From Willaertia magna (lineage: Eukaryota; Heterolobosea; Eutetramitea; Acrasida; Naegleriidae): a DNA stretch of 11,126 bases. Where the stretch lies: NCBI GenBank assembly GCA_902984215.1, contig CADWAF010004651.1:1-11126 (forward strand). The letters run 5' to 3'. The notes under the pieces were generated by a model, which did not search any database, had not been told where the DNA came from, and saw nothing but the letters and a program-made list of their open reading frames with translations. A program made the position numbers and the translations under genes. This document shows, piece by piece, positions 9,631 through 11,126 of this stretch. The number at the start of each line of letters is the position of its first letter. Positions within the stretch are counted from its first letter, which is position 1.

Positions 9631-9744
9631 TTTTTATTCCTTAAGCTCTATAAAATCATCATTAGCCTTACTTAATCAATCAAAACAGAACGTATTATCT
9701 TAATAATTATCGTCTTAATAAAAATCTTAATCATTTAATTATAA

Positions 9745-10433
9745 ATGGGACAATCAATCTCTCAATTATTACTTGGTCTTTTTAAAAACAAGGAAGCTAA
9801 AATTTTACTTGTAGGATTAGATGCTGCAGGTAAAACTACAATATTAGTAAGTGTTTTTTATTTTCTTTTAGTTTTAATAATAAATAAATAGTATAAATTA
9901 AAATTAAATGAAAATATAACAACTATTCCTACTATTGGATTTAATGTGGAAACTGTACAATATAAAAAAATTAGTTTTACAATGTGGGATGTAGGTACGT
10001 AAAATAATATTTTACAAAATTATTTATAAAACTATCATAACCTTAATAAAAAAAATTAATCCAATTTAAATTCAATTTAAATTCAAATTATAAACTTATT
10101 TAAGGTGGTCAAGATAAAATTAGACCATTATGGAGACATTACTTTTCAACTACAAACGCTGCAATATTTGTAATTGATAGTAACGATAGAGATCGTATTG
10201 AAGAAGCCAAAGAAGAATTACATAAAATGCTTTCAGATGATCAATTAAGAACTATACCTGTATTATTATTAGCGAATAAACAAGATTTACCGAAAGCTAT
10301 TCGTGCAGAAGAATTAACAACACAATTAAATTTAAAGAGTTTAAAACAAAGAAATTGGTTTATCCAACCTTGTTGTGCACTTTCGGGAGATGGTTTATTT
10401 GAAGGATTAGATTGGTTGTCAAATCAACTTTAA
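9745..10433 (+). CDS. ADP-ribosylation factor (Arf) GTPase, 177 aa, three exons
   Basis: Arf GTPases recruit coat proteins and lipid-modifying enzymes to Golgi and endosomal membranes in their GTP form. Spliced as 9745..9846, 9892..9994 and 10105..10433. Gly2 and Ser6 in MGQSIS fit the N-myristoylation signal, and an amphipathic helix follows. Numbering matches human Arf1 through the G motifs: GLDAAGKT (24-31), switch I Thr48 in IPTIGF, WDVGGQ with Gln71 (66-71), NKQD (126-129) and CCALSG (158-163). The last has Leu161 where Arf1 has Thr161. The IRPLWRHYF signature is intact, and the end [10 protein letters not shown] is typical. It is Arf rather than Arl by these motifs. Features of both class I and Arf6-like proteins (ELHKML, NWFIQP) make subclass uncertain. 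The protein appears complete and active. Confidence 0.95.
9847..9891 (+). other. Arf intron 1 (45 nt, phase 0)
   Basis: The donor is GTAAGT and the acceptor is AAATAG. Splicing joins GKTTIL to YKLKL, the invariant Arf sequence. An earlier AG at 9870-9871 would lead into an in-frame stop. Confidence 0.95.
9995..10104 (+). other. Arf intron 2 (110 nt, phase 1)
   Basis: The donor is GTACGT and the acceptor is TTTAAG. It splits the first Gly codon of WDVGGQ (G|GT), and joining the exons restores that motif exactly. Within it, CAATTTAAATT is duplicated in tandem at 10062-10083. Confidence 0.95.
10062..10083 (+). repeat. Two tandem copies of an 11-bp unit in Arf intron 2
   Basis: CAATTTAAATT occurs twice head to tail, followed by a degraded third copy (CAAATTA). 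It is a simple intronic micro-duplication. Confidence 0.75.
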
Positions 10434-10905
10434 TTTTTTTAATTTTTTTTTAAAAATCTTAATGAAATTTTAATAATAATAACGAAAATAACCAATTTAA
10501 ATATTTATTATTGAAATACATAAATAAATGATGTGAAAAAATACAATTAATTACCTTGTTCTCTTCTTCTTGTAACACTCAGCTAAACAAAAAACGTTTT
10601 GAAACAACAACATGAGGCTGCGCAATCCACTTGTTATTTCTAGTTAACTGTTCCCTTTCTTTACCAGAACCTTGACACTTTGTTCTCACTTTTGTAAATT
10701 AGATTCTAGTTGACCCTAATCATCCATCAATAAGAATAGAAAGTGAATAACACCAACAACTTTTGATTACCTCAAAGAAAACAAGTTTAATTTTTAGCGA
10801 CTGTTTGCCATCAATCAAAAGCTTTCAAAAAAAAATTTAATTTTTATTAAAAAAAAAAAGAATAAATCTTGTACTTTTAAAAAATATAAAGAAAACAACA
10901 ACAAA
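10434..10905. other. Intergenic region between Arf and the Rho-family gene
   Basis: This 472-bp stretch contains the Arf 3' end and the promoter and leader of the GTPase downstream. Its outer parts are A/T-rich, with an A10 run at 10850-10859. The stretch 10560-10820 has more G+C than the Dopey exons. A weak inverted pair, CTTTTGATT near 10759 and AATCAAAAG near 10814, lies there. On the minus strand 10698-10579 is an open frame without ATG, too short to call a gene. No RNA gene was recognised. Confidence 0.45.
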
Positions 10906-10986
10906 ATGGATGAATCAATCAAGTGTGTCGTTGTAGGTGATGGTGCTGTTGGTAAAACTTGTTTATTAATTTCCTTTGCATCAAAT
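10906..10986 (+). CDS. Rho/Rac/Cdc42-like small GTPase, first exon only (3' partial)
   Basis: Rho-family GTPases switch actin and polarity pathways at membranes. The visible 27 residues contain [19 protein letters not shown], the P-loop form (GDGAVGKT, residues 11-18) typical of Rac and Cdc42, with one extra N-terminal residue compared with human Rac1. The ATG lies in an A-rich context (AACAAAATGG). The exon ends in phase 0 at SFASN before a GTAAGT donor. Switch regions and the C-terminal CAAX box lie outside the window, so Rac, Cdc42 and Rho-like subclasses cannot be told apart. Confidence 0.9.
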
Positions 10987-11126
10987 GTAAGTACTTATTA
11001 TACATAATACATATTGAAATTCAATTATTTTAATGAATTCGTTTTAATGAATATAATTTAAAAAATATTCCTTCATTCAATCATTCCATACCTTTTTGTG
11101 TTATTCCTTTATTAATTATTGTTGTT
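10987..11126 (+). other. Rho-family gene intron 1, at least 140 nt, continues past the window
   Basis: The donor is GTAAGT. No later segment encodes the expected switch I sequence after the P-loop exon, so the acceptor must lie beyond the right edge. Confidence 0.8.

Larger units (their letters stand above)
9292..9744. promoter_or_regulatory. Divergent intergenic region between the 457-aa gene and Arf
   Basis: This 453-bp region must hold the promoters of both flanking genes. It contains a hairpin-forming repeat (TATGAAC/GTTCATA, 9386-9404), an AATCATT/AATGATT pair (9448-9478), and two perfect palindromes at 9489-9504 and 9617-9630. An E2F-like octamer lies at 9513-9520. A 76-codon frame at 9473-9703 is probably fortuitous. 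No tRNA or other RNA gene was recognised. Exact promoter elements cannot be placed from sequence alone. Confidence 0.5.

Noticed and set aside
9655..9700. Minus-strand C/D snoRNA-like AATGATGA box
   Set aside because: No correctly spaced CTGA box or terminal stem accompanies it.
1..11126. CRISPR arrays, insertion sequences, tRNA or rRNA genes, bacterial operon signals
   Set aside because: No regularly spaced repeats, transposase-like frames, terminal repeats with target duplications, or tRNA box sequences were seen; the genes are clearly spliced and eukaryotic.

Overview
The window is nuclear DNA from an AT-rich eukaryote. The evidence is six intervening sequences with GTANGT donors and AG acceptors in genes that only read through once they are removed, TAA as the stop of every complete gene, and proteins found only in eukaryotes (Dopey, Arf and a Rho-family GTPase). 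Nothing bacterial, viral or transposon-like was found. The lineage cannot be fixed. The standard code fits, Leu is almost always TTA in the largest gene, and Asn-rich low complexity is frequent, which suggests an AT-rich protist or an early-branching fungus. The coiled-coil gene looks like proteins of flagellated protists, but that is from memory only.

Layout. (1) 2-6481, plus strand: a very large Dopey (Dop1/PAD-1) homologue. Its 5' end lies outside the window. It has introns at 431-540 and 887-1039, then one 5.4-kb exon interrupted by a one-base frame break at an A11 run (4053-4063). (2) 6483-7850, minus strand: a three-exon gene for a 423-aa charged coiled-coil protein. Its stop is one base from the Dopey stop. 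(3) 7870-9291, minus strand: a two-exon gene for a 457-aa protein with an SV40-like nuclear localisation signal and a predicted beta-rich domain. Its stop is 19 bp from the start of the coiled-coil gene. (4) 9292-9744: a 453-bp divergent intergenic region with several dyads and one E2F-like octamer. (5) 9745-10433, plus strand: a three-exon gene for a 177-aa Arf GTPase in exact register with Arf1 through the G motifs. (6) 10434-10905: an intergenic region with a stretch richer in G+C than the Dopey exons. (7) 10906 onwards, plus strand: the first exon of a Rho/Rac/Cdc42-like GTPase, with its first intron running off the window.

Dopey, Arf and Rho proteins all act in membrane traffic or cytoskeletal control. 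Dopey partners Mon2, which is related to Arf exchange factors. Nothing beyond proximity shows that these genes are co-regulated. The most useful points for a reader are the spliced gene models, the Dopey frame break, the extreme gene packing around 6480 and 7860, and the two minus-strand proteins that could not be assigned to a family.
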